Assembly: GCA_003154255.1 (NCBI GenBank)
Contig: PMCY01000041.1
Location: 12,765-24,231 of the forward strand
DNA: 11,467 nucleotides
Source of the DNA: Candidatus Aminicenantota bacterium
Lineage (GTDB): Bacteria > Acidobacteriota > Aminicenantia > Aminicenantales > UBA4085
Direction: 5' to 3'
A program made the translations under genes and the position numbers. Under the pieces are notes generated by a model. It did not search any database and was not told the DNA's origin. It saw nothing but the letters and a program-made list of their open reading frames with translations. This document shows, piece after piece, positions 1 through 6,329 of this stretch. How positions within the stretch are numbered: position 1 is the stretch's first letter; each line of letters begins with the position of its first letter.

Positions 1-303
1 CTCTACTTTGCCGCGTTCTCCATCGTATCCGCCCGAGAGCGCCGGCGATTCTGGGCCTCGCGGCCCGGCAAAACCCTCGTCGCGGCCCTCGTGCTGGACG
101 TGCTTGCGGGCACCATTCTGACGCGGTTGGGGCTTCCGGGTCTTATGCCTCTGCCGTGGGGACAGACACTCACGATTTTCGTTTATTCTTTGACGGCCTG
201 CCTCGGCCTGAACGATGCCCTCAAGGTCGCGCTGATCCAATGGCTCGTTATTAGGGCCAGGGCCGAGCAGCCGGTCGATAGCGCGCCCCAGATCGCCAAC
301 TGA
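1..303 (+). CDS. P-type ATPase, C-terminal fragment (proton-pump type), 5' end outside window
   Basis: The frame is open from base 1 to a TGA at 301-303, so this is the last 100 codons of a longer gene. The fragment has a charged loop (SARERRRFWASRP), then two hydrophobic segments separated by a short loop with GLPGLMPLPW, then a short polar tail. This arrangement, with the ERRxFWxSRP loop and the LNDALKVALI end of the last helix, resembles the final two membrane helices of type IIIA (plasma-membrane proton) P-type ATPases. Those enzymes couple ATP hydrolysis to proton export. The catalytic DKTGT site and nucleotide-binding domain would lie upstream and cannot be checked here. A GTG at base 91 could be read as a start, but the coding sense clearly continues upstream of it, so truncation by the window edge is the better reading. 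It could also be a related cation P-type ATPase. The gene converges with the cyclase gene that follows. Confidence 0.72.
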   Translation, partial: LYFAAFSIVSARERRRFWASRPGKTLVAALVLDVLAGTILTRLGLPGLMPLPWGQTLTIFVYSLTACLGLNDALKVALIQWLVIRARAEQPVDSAPQIAN

Positions 304-351
304 AAATTCAGCCTCGCCGTTCGTTCCGCGCTCATCGCGCCGGATGCTGAA
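302..351 (-). terminator. weak hairpin plus short T run behind the FHA-cyclase gene
   Basis: In the 84-base gap between two convergent genes, TTCAGC (307-312) and GCTGAA (346-351) can pair, enclosing a small CGCG hairpin (327-330 with 336-339). Read on the minus strand, the stem is followed directly by TTTTC. This could end the cyclase transcript, but the stem is short and the loop long, so the call is weak. Nothing else is visible in the gap. Confidence 0.2.
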
Positions 352-387
352 GAAATTTGGAAAGGGCCATTTTTTCGAGCGGGAGAG

Positions 388-1305
388 TTAATCGACGGTC
401 AGGCCGTAGGCCTCGGGACTGGTGGTCTTGCCCTTCAGCTTGACCTGCCCCAGGGGGATGAATTTGAAGCGGCCACCGAGCCCCTGATAAAGGTCGGCCC
501 CGACGATGACCGGGATCTTCTTGATTTTACAAGCACTCTCCAACCGGAAAGCCAGCGTCACCGAATCGCCCGTGATGGTCGAATCCCGCTGGGAGACCCC
601 GACCGAACCGCTGGAGACCAGGCCCTGGTTGATTCCGACGCCGACCCGGAACTCGAAGTTTTCGTTGTCGGGGACTTGGGTCAGGCGGGCCTCCTGGTGG
701 ATGCGGATGGCCGCGTTGACCGCGTTTTCCTGGGCCACCGTAGGATTCTTGGAGTCGACCGACCAATAGGCCATGACCGCGTCCCCGATGAACTTGTCCA
801 CGACGCCTCCCAGGCCCATGATGATCTCGCTGGATTTGCGGAACCAGGAGCCCAGGAACTTGGCCAGCTGGTCGGGCGGCAGGAGTTCGCCGATGCGGGT
901 AAAGTTGCGGATGTCGCAGACAAGTATGACCATGGTGGCCATGTGCCAGGCTACCCGGGTTTTCTCCATGAGCGACCTGTTGAGCTGCTGCTGCTCCTCG
1001 GGGGACGGGCCGATCAGCTCGAAGCCCATGATCGTCTCCCCTATCTTGATCACATCCCCTTTTTTAAGCAGCGTCGGCCCGATGAGCAATTTATCGTTGA
1101 GGATCGTCCCGTTGGCGCTGCCCAGGTCGATCAAATAGTATTCCTGCTCGCCCTGCAGGCGGATCATGGCATGCTGGCGGGAGACGGCGGTGTCGTCGGC
1201 TAGGCAGATCTGATTTCCGGGGGCGCGGCCGATGCTGGTCGTGTTCCCGAGGTCGTATGGGGACGGTTCACGGCCGGAAATTTCCAAATGCAACAGGGCG
1301 GGCAC
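388..1305 (-). CDS. FHA domain fused to class III adenylate/guanylate cyclase
   Basis: A predicted soluble signalling enzyme of 305 residues from the start chosen here. Residues 1-97 are an FHA domain, a phosphothreonine reader: GR at 26-27, SRQH at 42-45 and NGT at 65-67 are the canonical binding residues. Residues 124-305 are a class III cyclase domain that makes a cyclic nucleotide from ATP or GTP. The two metal aspartates are visible (D131 in CDIRNF, D175 in KFIGD), as are K171, T243 at the substrate-specifying position (as in class IIIb enzymes) and R254. The usual transition-state Asn of GDxVNxAxR is Thr (T250 in GDSVTLAFR), which may lower or alter activity. Start: the frame extends to an ATG at 1401, but those 32 extra codons are AT-richer, lack a Shine-Dalgarno and lie over two promoter-like sites. 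The GTG at 1305 gives the usual FHA beginning and is preferred. No membrane segment is seen. It is divergent from the FHA/PP2C/kinase cluster, which could supply its phosphorylated partner. Confidence 0.9.
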   Translation of the reverse strand: MPALLHLEISGREPSPYDLGNTTSIGRAPGNQICLADDTAVSRQHAMIRLQGEQEYYLIDLGSANGTILNDKLLIGPTLLKKGDVIKIGETIMGFELIGPSPEEQQQLNRSLMEKTRVAWHMATMVILVCDIRNFTRIGELLPPDQLAKFLGSWFRKSSEIIMGLGGVVDKFIGDAVMAYWSVDSKNPTVAQENAVNAAIRIHQEARLTQVPDNENFEFRVGVGINQGLVSSGSVGVSQRDSTITGDSVTLAFRLESACKIKKIPVIVGADLYQGLGGRFKFIPLGQVKLKGKTTSPEAYGLTVD

Positions 1306-1311
1306 GAATCC

Positions 1312-1340
1312 ATTGTCGCCATTTGGCCCGGCCTTGTCAA
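1312..1340 (-). promoter_or_regulatory. sigma70-like promoter for the FHA-cyclase gene
   Basis: On the minus strand TTGACA (1340-1335) is followed after exactly 17 bases by GACAAT (1317-1312, four of six matches to TATAAT). A start site seven bases below the -10 box would fall on the GTG at 1305, giving a leaderless or nearly leaderless message. That fits the absence of a Shine-Dalgarno there. Not experimentally supported. Confidence 0.45.
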
Positions 1341-1362
1341 ACGCCCCTCGGGGGACGGCAAA

Positions 1363-1391
1363 TTGACAAAACGGTTGATTGCGGTTAGCAT
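1363..1391 (+). promoter_or_regulatory. sigma70-like promoter for the FHA-PP2C-kinase cluster
   Basis: TTGACA (1363-1368) and TAGCAT (1386-1391) are separated by exactly 17 bases. Transcription would begin near 1398, leaving a leader of about 24 bases that contains AGGAG (1411-1415), six bases before the ATG at 1422. It stands back to back with the minus-strand promoter. The 22 bases between the two -35 boxes include CCCC-TC-GGGG, a small symmetric site that a regulator could use. Confidence 0.55.
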
Positions 1392-1421
1392 TGGACATCA
1401 TCGGAAGCAGAGGAGATTATC

Positions 1422-2306
1422 ATGAGATTGAAGGGTGCTTTGAAAATCGCGGCCGCCGCGGCCCTGCTGGTCGCCGCCTCCCAGTTCGCTCTGGCCCAGG
1501 ACATCTTCCTGAGGGACATCTTCGCCCATCCCGAACGCTTCTATAACCTCCCGGTCACGGTGAGCGGGACGGTCCAGGCCGTCCAGGCCAATCCGGTCGG
1601 GACTCAGCGCGGCCAGTACACGATCACGGACGACAGCTCGACCACCGCTCTCGCGGTGAAAACCGAGCGCTTACCCAAGATCGGGGAAACCTACAAGATC
1701 CGCGGCATCCTGGTCGCCGACCCGGCCCGGGACAACGTCCCCATGTTGAAAGAGGATGGCCGGTCCTCCACCGGCTCCAATTCGACGACGATCATCCTCG
1801 TCCTGGCCGGGCTGGTCTTCCTCGTCCTTCTCGTTCTGCTCCTCCGCCTGATGTCCAAGTCCAAGACGGGCAAGCGCGGCGCTCCGGTCATCAAGCCCGT
1901 ATCGAAAGCCCCTGCCGCGGGTTCGCCCGACCTGGCCAAGACCATCCGCGTGGCGCCCGGCGGTGAGCCGGTGGCGGCCAAAACCCAGATCTTTTTGAAC
2001 CTGGGCGCCTCGATCATCGTGGATAAGGGCGCCGACGCCGGCAAGGAATTTCCGCTCCACACCCTGAGCACGGCCATCGGCCGGCCCGGGGCCCGCAAGA
2101 ACGACATCGAGCTGACCGACGGGACGGTTTCCAAGGAGCAGGCCAGCATCAACTACGATAACACCAAGAAAGAATTCACTCTCGTCAACGAAAGCCAGAC
2201 CAATCCGACCCGGGTCAACCAGGTGGATATCGCCGTCCCCACGGTGATCACCGACGGAGCGGTCATTGAGATCGGCAAGACCGTCCTCCGCTTCAAGAAA
2301 GGTTGA
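1422..2306 (+). CDS. membrane-anchored FHA protein with N-terminal OB-like domain
   Basis: A 294-residue protein with, in order: a signal peptide (1-25, likely cut after ALA); a small beta-rich domain (about 28-110) with the look of an OB fold (VTVSGTVQAV, YTITDD, YKIRGILV); one membrane helix (about 122-143); a flexible basic, Ala/Pro-rich linker; and a C-terminal FHA domain (about 195-293). The OB-like part should sit outside the inner membrane and the FHA domain in the cytoplasm. The FHA keeps GR (220-221), but the usual SRxH is SKEQ (237-240) and the NG turn is NPT (261-263), so phosphothreonine binding may be weak or changed. T174 in the linker motif KTIRVAP is a candidate phosphosite. 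The start is well supported by AGGAG six bases upstream and a near-consensus promoter. It is the first gene of the cluster with phosphatase and kinase, and probably a scaffold or substrate for them. The OB assignment is from pattern only. Confidence 0.85.
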   Translation: MRLKGALKIAAAAALLVAASQFALAQDIFLRDIFAHPERFYNLPVTVSGTVQAVQANPVGTQRGQYTITDDSSTTALAVKTERLPKIGETYKIRGILVADPARDNVPMLKEDGRSSTGSNSTTIILVLAGLVFLVLLVLLLRLMSKSKTGKRGAPVIKPVSKAPAAGSPDLAKTIRVAPGGEPVAAKTQIFLNLGASIIVDKGADAGKEFPLHTLSTAIGRPGARKNDIELTDGTVSKEQASINYDNTKKEFTLVNESQTNPTRVNQVDIAVPTVITDGAVIEIGKTVLRFKKG

Positions 2307-2328
2307 CCGGGCGCGGCGCGGGAGAGAC

Positions 2329-3165
2329 ATGGCCCTGGATATCGAGATCTTCGGCCGCACGGACGTCGGCCGGGTCCGGGAGGACAACCAGGACGGCTTT
2401 CTATGCTTAGATCTATCCCAGAGCGCGGCGGCCCCGCCGCCCTTCCCCTGGTTCCTGGCGGTCGCCGACGGCATCGGCGGCCACACCGGCGGAGCCCAGG
2501 CCAGCGATCTGGCCGTCCGGACGCTGGAGCAGGAAATTCGGGCGGGACTGGCCGGCCCTGAAGCCGCGGACCCCCCGGATCTGCTCGAACGGGCTTTCCA
2601 GAGGGCCAATCGGCTCATTTTCGAAACCGCTTCCAAGCTGCCGAACTCGGCCGGGATGGGCACCACCCTGGTCGCGGCCCTGGCCGGGACGAAATCGGCC
2701 TATGTTTCCAACGTCGGGGACAGCCGGGCCTACATCGTCCGCCGCGGGCGGCTCTATCCCATCACCCAGGACCATTCCTGGGCGGCCGAACAGCGGAAGC
2801 TGAAAGTCCTGACCCCCGAGGAGATCGAAAGGTCCCCTTTCCGGACGCTGGTGACCCGTTCCCTCGGCTATGAGAACGACCTCAAGGTCGACACTTTTCA
2901 GGTCGAGCTCCAGCCGGGCGATGACCTGTTCCTTTGTTCGGACGGACTATACGGCCGGGTTTCCGAAAAAGCTATGGGGCGGTTCTTCCGCAAGACCCGG
3001 CGGATCGAGGACATCTGCGCCGGACTGATCCAAGCGGCCAACGAAAACGGCGGACCGGACAACATCACCGCCGTCGTCGGCCGGGTCGGCGATTCCGGCG
3101 GGCGGCCCCGCCATTCTATGAGCGGGACGATCCGGATGAAACCGTTCCAGCCGAATCAAGGATAA
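2329..3165 (+). CDS. PP2C-family Ser/Thr protein phosphatase
   Basis: A cytoplasmic metal-dependent phosphatase of 278 residues, the normal size for stand-alone bacterial PP2C (PstP/PrpC/Stp1 type). It removes phosphate from Ser/Thr residues and would reverse the kinase encoded next. All core motifs are present: REDNQD at 17-22, the metal-binding DGIGG at 47-51, GTT at 111-113, VGDSRAY at 129-135, CSDGL with D205, and GGPDNIT with D244. No membrane segment follows the catalytic domain, unlike mycobacterial PstP. The last 25 residues are a flexible tail ending in SGTIRMKPFQPNQG; T267 there sits in a motif shared with the preceding FHA protein's linker. The start is the ATG at 2329 with GGAGAG just upstream; the frame is open further upstream, but this would overlap the FHA gene. 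It lies 22 bases after the FHA gene and 11 before the kinase, so one transcript is likely. Confidence 0.95.
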   Translation: MALDIEIFGRTDVGRVREDNQDGFLCLDLSQSAAAPPPFPWFLAVADGIGGHTGGAQASDLAVRTLEQEIRAGLAGPEAADPPDLLERAFQRANRLIFETASKLPNSAGMGTTLVAALAGTKSAYVSNVGDSRAYIVRRGRLYPITQDHSWAAEQRKLKVLTPEEIERSPFRTLVTRSLGYENDLKVDTFQVELQPGDDLFLCSDGLYGRVSEKAMGRFFRKTRRIEDICAGLIQAANENGGPDNITAVVGRVGDSGGRPRHSMSGTIRMKPFQPNQG

Positions 3166-3176
3166 GGGAGTCAGCC

Positions 3177-4877
3177 GTGGAAGGTCGCATCGGCAAATAT
3201 ACGATCGTCGAGGAAATCGGGCGCGGGGCGATGGGCATCGTCTACAAAGGCATCGATCCGCTCATCGACCGGACGGTGGCCATCAAGACCATCCGCTTCG
3301 ACATGTACAGCCAGCCCGAGCAGCGCATCGAGGCCCAAAAACGCTTCCTCCGCGAAGCCAAGTCGGCCGGCAACATCACCCACCCCAACATCGTCACCAT
3401 CTACGACATGGGCGAGGACAACGGCATCTTCTATATCGCCATGGAATACGTGGACGGCCCAAGCTTGGAAACGATCCTGGCTGCGCGCAAGAAATGGACG
3501 GTCGAAGAGACGATCCGCCTCATCGTCGAAATCGCCGACGGCCTGGAAAGCACCCACAAGAAGGGCATCATCCACCGGGACATCAAGCCGGGCAACATCC
3601 TCATCGACAAGGAGGGCCAGCCCCATATCGTCGATTTCGGGATTGCCCGCGTCCCGACCTCCAACCTGACCCAGACGAGCGCCGTGATGGGCACTCCCTA
3701 TTACATGGCCCCCGAGCAGGTGGCCGCCCGCAAGATCGATCACCGCGTCGACATCTTCGCTCTGGGGGCCATCTTTTACGAGATGCTGACCCTGGAAAAG
3801 CCGTTCTCCGGCGAGAACTTGACCACGGTCATTTATAAGATCATGAACGAGCCCCCCCATCCCCTGCGCGAGTTCCAGGCGGACGTCCCGCTGGGGCTGG
3901 AGCCGATCATCCAGAAGGTCCTGGCCAAGGACCCCGACGCCCGCTACCAGTCCTGCCGCGATCTTATCAACGACCTTCTGCGCTATGCCGACGCCAATGG
4001 GATGGTCATCGGGGATCGGTTCCGGGCCCGGACGCCGCTCAGCGAAACGCAGAAAATGGGCAAATCCGCCGCGGCCAAACCGGCCGCGGCCCGGACCAAG
4101 AAGCCGATCCTGATCATCGCCGGGGGCATGGCCCTGGTCCTCCTCATCGCCTTGGGGACGATTTTCCTGACCCGTAAAAGCACTCCCGTCCGCCCGCCCG
4201 AAGAGGGGGCCAAGGACCGCCAAACGACGGCCATCCCCTTGAATGAAATAACGGACCGGACGAAGCCCGATCCCAACGCGGATAAAGCGGCCAAATCCGC
4301 GGAGAATCCGGCCGACAGGAACAAGACGGGCCAGGAAACGTCCAAGCTCAATGAACCGCCTAAGCCGCCGGCCGAATCCGGCGACGCCGAGGCGGCCGAA
4401 ACGGCGCTCAAAAAGGGAGATCTCCGCGGAGCCCTGGACGCCGCCCAGCGGGCCCTGCGCACCGACCCGGGACTGGACCGGGCCAAGGCCGTGGTCACGG
4501 CCGTAATGGTCCAAACGGCCCCGGGAGAAATCGGCTCGGTCATCAATGAATACATAGCCAGCCTCAAATCCGACAAGCTGCTGGCCTTCTACCAGAGCCG
4601 CTGCACTCCCGCCCTGTACGAAAAATTGCGCAAAAACGTGGAGATGATGGCCAAGTCCTACCAGGATATGGAAGGCGTTGCGACCCGCATGACATTCGAC
4701 ACGGCCTCCGCCAAATACCCGAATTTCGCCGTCCGGGCCCGTTTCGGCCACACCATCACGGCCAAACCCAAAGGGAAGAAGAACCGCGAAACCATCTTTG
4801 AAGGCTTTTATATCTGGAGCGTGGAAAAAGTCAATCAGCGCTGGATCCTCGCCGACCTCGTCTTCGAGGCCCGTTGA
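3177..4877 (+). CDS. transmembrane Hanks-type Ser/Thr protein kinase with extracytoplasmic tail
   Basis: A 566-residue PknB-like kinase that would phosphorylate Ser/Thr in cytoplasmic partners. The kinase domain (about 7-270) has all catalytic elements: glycine loop GRGAMG at 15-20, K37 in VAIK, E60, HRDIKPGN at 133-140 with D135, DFG at 153-155, an activation loop with several Thr/Ser, and APE at 178-180. A basic, Ala-rich juxtamembrane stretch leads to one membrane helix (about 310-332). Outside the membrane come a Pro/Lys-rich linker, one TPR-like helical pair (about 403-440), and a final domain (about 453-566) of helices followed by beta strands, ending in RWILADLVF, which looks NTF2/SnoaL-like. 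PASTA repeats, usual in PknB, are absent. The GTG start at 3177 has GGGAG six bases upstream and begins right before the kinase fold. Upstream in-frame sequence overlaps the phosphatase gene and is rejected. It is 11 bases after the PP2C gene. The ectodomain may sense an envelope signal; its ligand is unknown. Confidence 0.95.
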   Translation: MEGRIGKYTIVEEIGRGAMGIVYKGIDPLIDRTVAIKTIRFDMYSQPEQRIEAQKRFLREAKSAGNITHPNIVTIYDMGEDNGIFYIAMEYVDGPSLETILAARKKWTVEETIRLIVEIADGLESTHKKGIIHRDIKPGNILIDKEGQPHIVDFGIARVPTSNLTQTSAVMGTPYYMAPEQVAARKIDHRVDIFALGAIFYEMLTLEKPFSGENLTTVIYKIMNEPPHPLREFQADVPLGLEPIIQKVLAKDPDARYQSCRDLINDLLRYADANGMVIGDRFRARTPLSETQKMGKSAAAKPAAARTKKPILIIAGGMALVLLIALGTIFLTRKSTPVRPPEEGAKDRQTTAIPLNEITDRTKPDPNADKAAKSAENPADRNKTGQETSKLNEPPKPPAESGDAEAAETALKKGDLRGALDAAQRALRTDPGLDRAKAVVTAVMVQTAPGEIGSVINEYIASLKSDKLLAFYQSRCTPALYEKLRKNVEMMAKSYQDMEGVATRMTFDTASAKYPNFAVRARFGHTITAKPKGKKNRETIFEGFYIWSVEKVNQRWILADLVFEAR

Positions 4878-4905
4878 TCCGCGTATCGGTAAAAGGAGAG
4901 AGACC

Positions 4906-6090
4906 ATGAAACGGAATCGCAGCGTATTGGGATTGGCGGCACTGGGACTTCTCGTCCTGCTTCTGACCGCGGGCACGCTATCCGCCCAAACGAAGATACG
5001 GGTCAAGGATCCCAACGCGGTCATCCGCATCGAACCGGCCGACAAGGGCGAGATCGTCCAGGACAAGCTGGCCGTGGGCGCCGTCTACACGGTCGAGAGC
5101 AAGACGGGCGATTGGTACGAGATCAAGTACCGGTCGGCCATCGGCGTTCTCCTGAGCGGCTTCATCCACAAGTCGCAGGTGGAAGAAATGGGCGCCGAGG
5201 CGCCGGTCCAGAGGACCCAGACCGAACCCGTCCAAAAGACGTCTTATCAGGAAGAGAGCTCCGATTCGGAGCTGCGGCCCGGATTGGAGCTTTCGCTTTT
5301 CGGAGGCCTGGGCATGCCTCAGGTCAACGGCACGGCCAACTATAATGACCAATGGAACGGGATCCTTTACAGCGTCACCGAAAACGCCGCTATCAGCACC
5401 AAATCCAAAACCTCCGCGTTTTTCGGAGCCGGTCTTAATTATTTCTTTTCCGCCAACTTCGGCGTCGGACTGAACGTGGGCTATTTGAAGTCCGGACTAA
5501 CGACCGCATCCGCTTTCTCGTTTGCCTATTCGTCGGTGACGAAATCGGCCGATTGGACGGGGACGGACAATTCCTTTTCCAGCATTCCCATCAGCTTGGA
5601 CCTGATCGCCCGCTTCGGCAACGCCAAGATGCAGGCGTACGTGCAGGGCGGCCCGACCATTTTCATGAATGATGCGAAAATCGATTCGGCCATCGGCTGG
5701 GGATACAGCTACTTGGTCAGCATCAATTCCCTATTGTACGAATTTTATGATGCCGTTCAGATCCCCATGACCGCTTACGACCTGAAAGGCGGCTCGGGAA
5801 AAACGAGTTGGACCGGAATCGGGGGAAATATCGGCGCCGGGGCGACTTTCATGCTCGGCCCTTCCTTCGGGCTTAATCTCGAGGCCCGCTATTTCATCTG
5901 CTCCGAACGGGAGTTCAGCTGGACGCTGACGCCGGGGACATACACCGGACTGTTCGTCACGTCCTACCCGGCGACGGTCACCGTCGATTCCAGCGTGATC
6001 GACCCGATCTTCAATGGAAACAAACTCTCGACGATCAAGATCAACCCGTCCTTCTTCCAGATCACGGCAGGCCTGAAGATCAAGCTGTAA
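4906..6090 (+). CDS. outer-membrane beta-barrel protein with N-terminal bacterial SH3 domain (paralogue 1)
   Basis: A 394-residue exported protein. A signal peptide (1-27, cut at LSA|Q) is followed by a bacterial SH3-like domain (about 28-95, with IRVKDPNAVIR and GDWYEIKY), a Gln/Glu/Ser-rich linker (96-122), and a long alternating hydrophobic region rich in Gly and aromatics (123-394) typical of outer-membrane beta-barrels. Examples are FFGAGLNYFFSANFGVGLNVGY and the terminal strand FFQITAGLKIKL, here with the first shortened to its pattern of alternate residues. The C-terminal residue is Leu, not the usual Phe. SH3 domains of this kind often bind cell wall, so the protein may link outer membrane and peptidoglycan. 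The start is supported by AAAAGGAGAG upstream of the ATG at 4906. The gene begins 28 bases after the kinase, so it is probably cotranscribed and may be part of the same envelope-sensing system. It has a close structural twin downstream. No named family is recognised. Confidence 0.82.
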   Translation: MKRNRSVLGLAALGLLVLLLTAGTLSAQTKIRVKDPNAVIRIEPADKGEIVQDKLAVGAVYTVESKTGDWYEIKYRSAIGVLLSGFIHKSQVEEMGAEAPVQRTQTEPVQKTSYQEESSDSELRPGLELSLFGGLGMPQVNGTANYNDQWNGILYSVTENAAISTKSKTSAFFGAGLNYFFSANFGVGLNVGYLKSGLTTASAFSFAYSSVTKSADWTGTDNSFSSIPISLDLIARFGNAKMQAYVQGGPTIFMNDAKIDSAIGWGYSYLVSINSLLYEFYDAVQIPMTAYDLKGGSGKTSWTGIGGNIGAGATFMLGPSFGLNLEARYFICSEREFSWTLTPGTYTGLFVTSYPATVTVDSSVIDPIFNGNKLSTIKINPSFFQITAGLKIKL

Positions 6091-6329
6091 TTCAGCCGTT
6101 CTTCTCCGCCAAGCGGCCATCCTATGAGCCCGGCGCCGGGCACGGCGGGGAATGCCGTTGCGGCCGAGGGGGTACAACCTATCGGGCTGTATCCCGGATG
6201 CGATGCATCCGAAAGCACTGTTTTGGAGTTCATGATCTCGAAACCCAGGTCAGGCCCATCAACTTGGGGAGTCAGCGGCCCGCGCAGGAAGACCGATCTC
6301 GGCCGCACCTGATGATAAGGAGATTCGAC
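6091..6329. other. intergenic gap between the two SH3-barrel paralogues
   Basis: The gap is 239 bases and no gene or clear promoter is visible. It contains a perfect 14-base palindrome (6128-6141, GCCCGG-CGCCGGGC) and a 17-base inverted repeat at 6195-6211 with 7-base arms CGGATGC and GCATCCG around GAT. Neither is followed by a T run, so neither looks like a terminator; either could be an operator or a pause hairpin. AAGGAG at 6317-6322 serves the next gene. Confidence 0.4.

Noticed and set aside
1306..1401. The 32-codon N-terminal extension of the FHA-cyclase
   Set aside because: It lacks a Shine-Dalgarno, is AT-richer than the gene, would leave only 20 bases to the divergent gene and covers two promoter-like sites; kept only as an alternative start.
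1422..4877. Type VI secretion regulatory module (Fha-PppA-PpkA)
   Set aside because: The trio of domains matches, but no structural type VI secretion gene (TssB, TssC, Hcp, VgrG) is in the window and the kinase ectodomain and barrel neighbours differ; it cannot be claimed from this sequence.
3171..5066. A 631-codon open frame on the minus strand across the kinase gene
   Set aside because: It mirrors the kinase and the start of the barrel gene, has low-complexity Gly/Arg/Asp/Val-rich sequence typical of antisense frames in high-GC DNA, and shows no known domain; the plus-strand kinase is certain.
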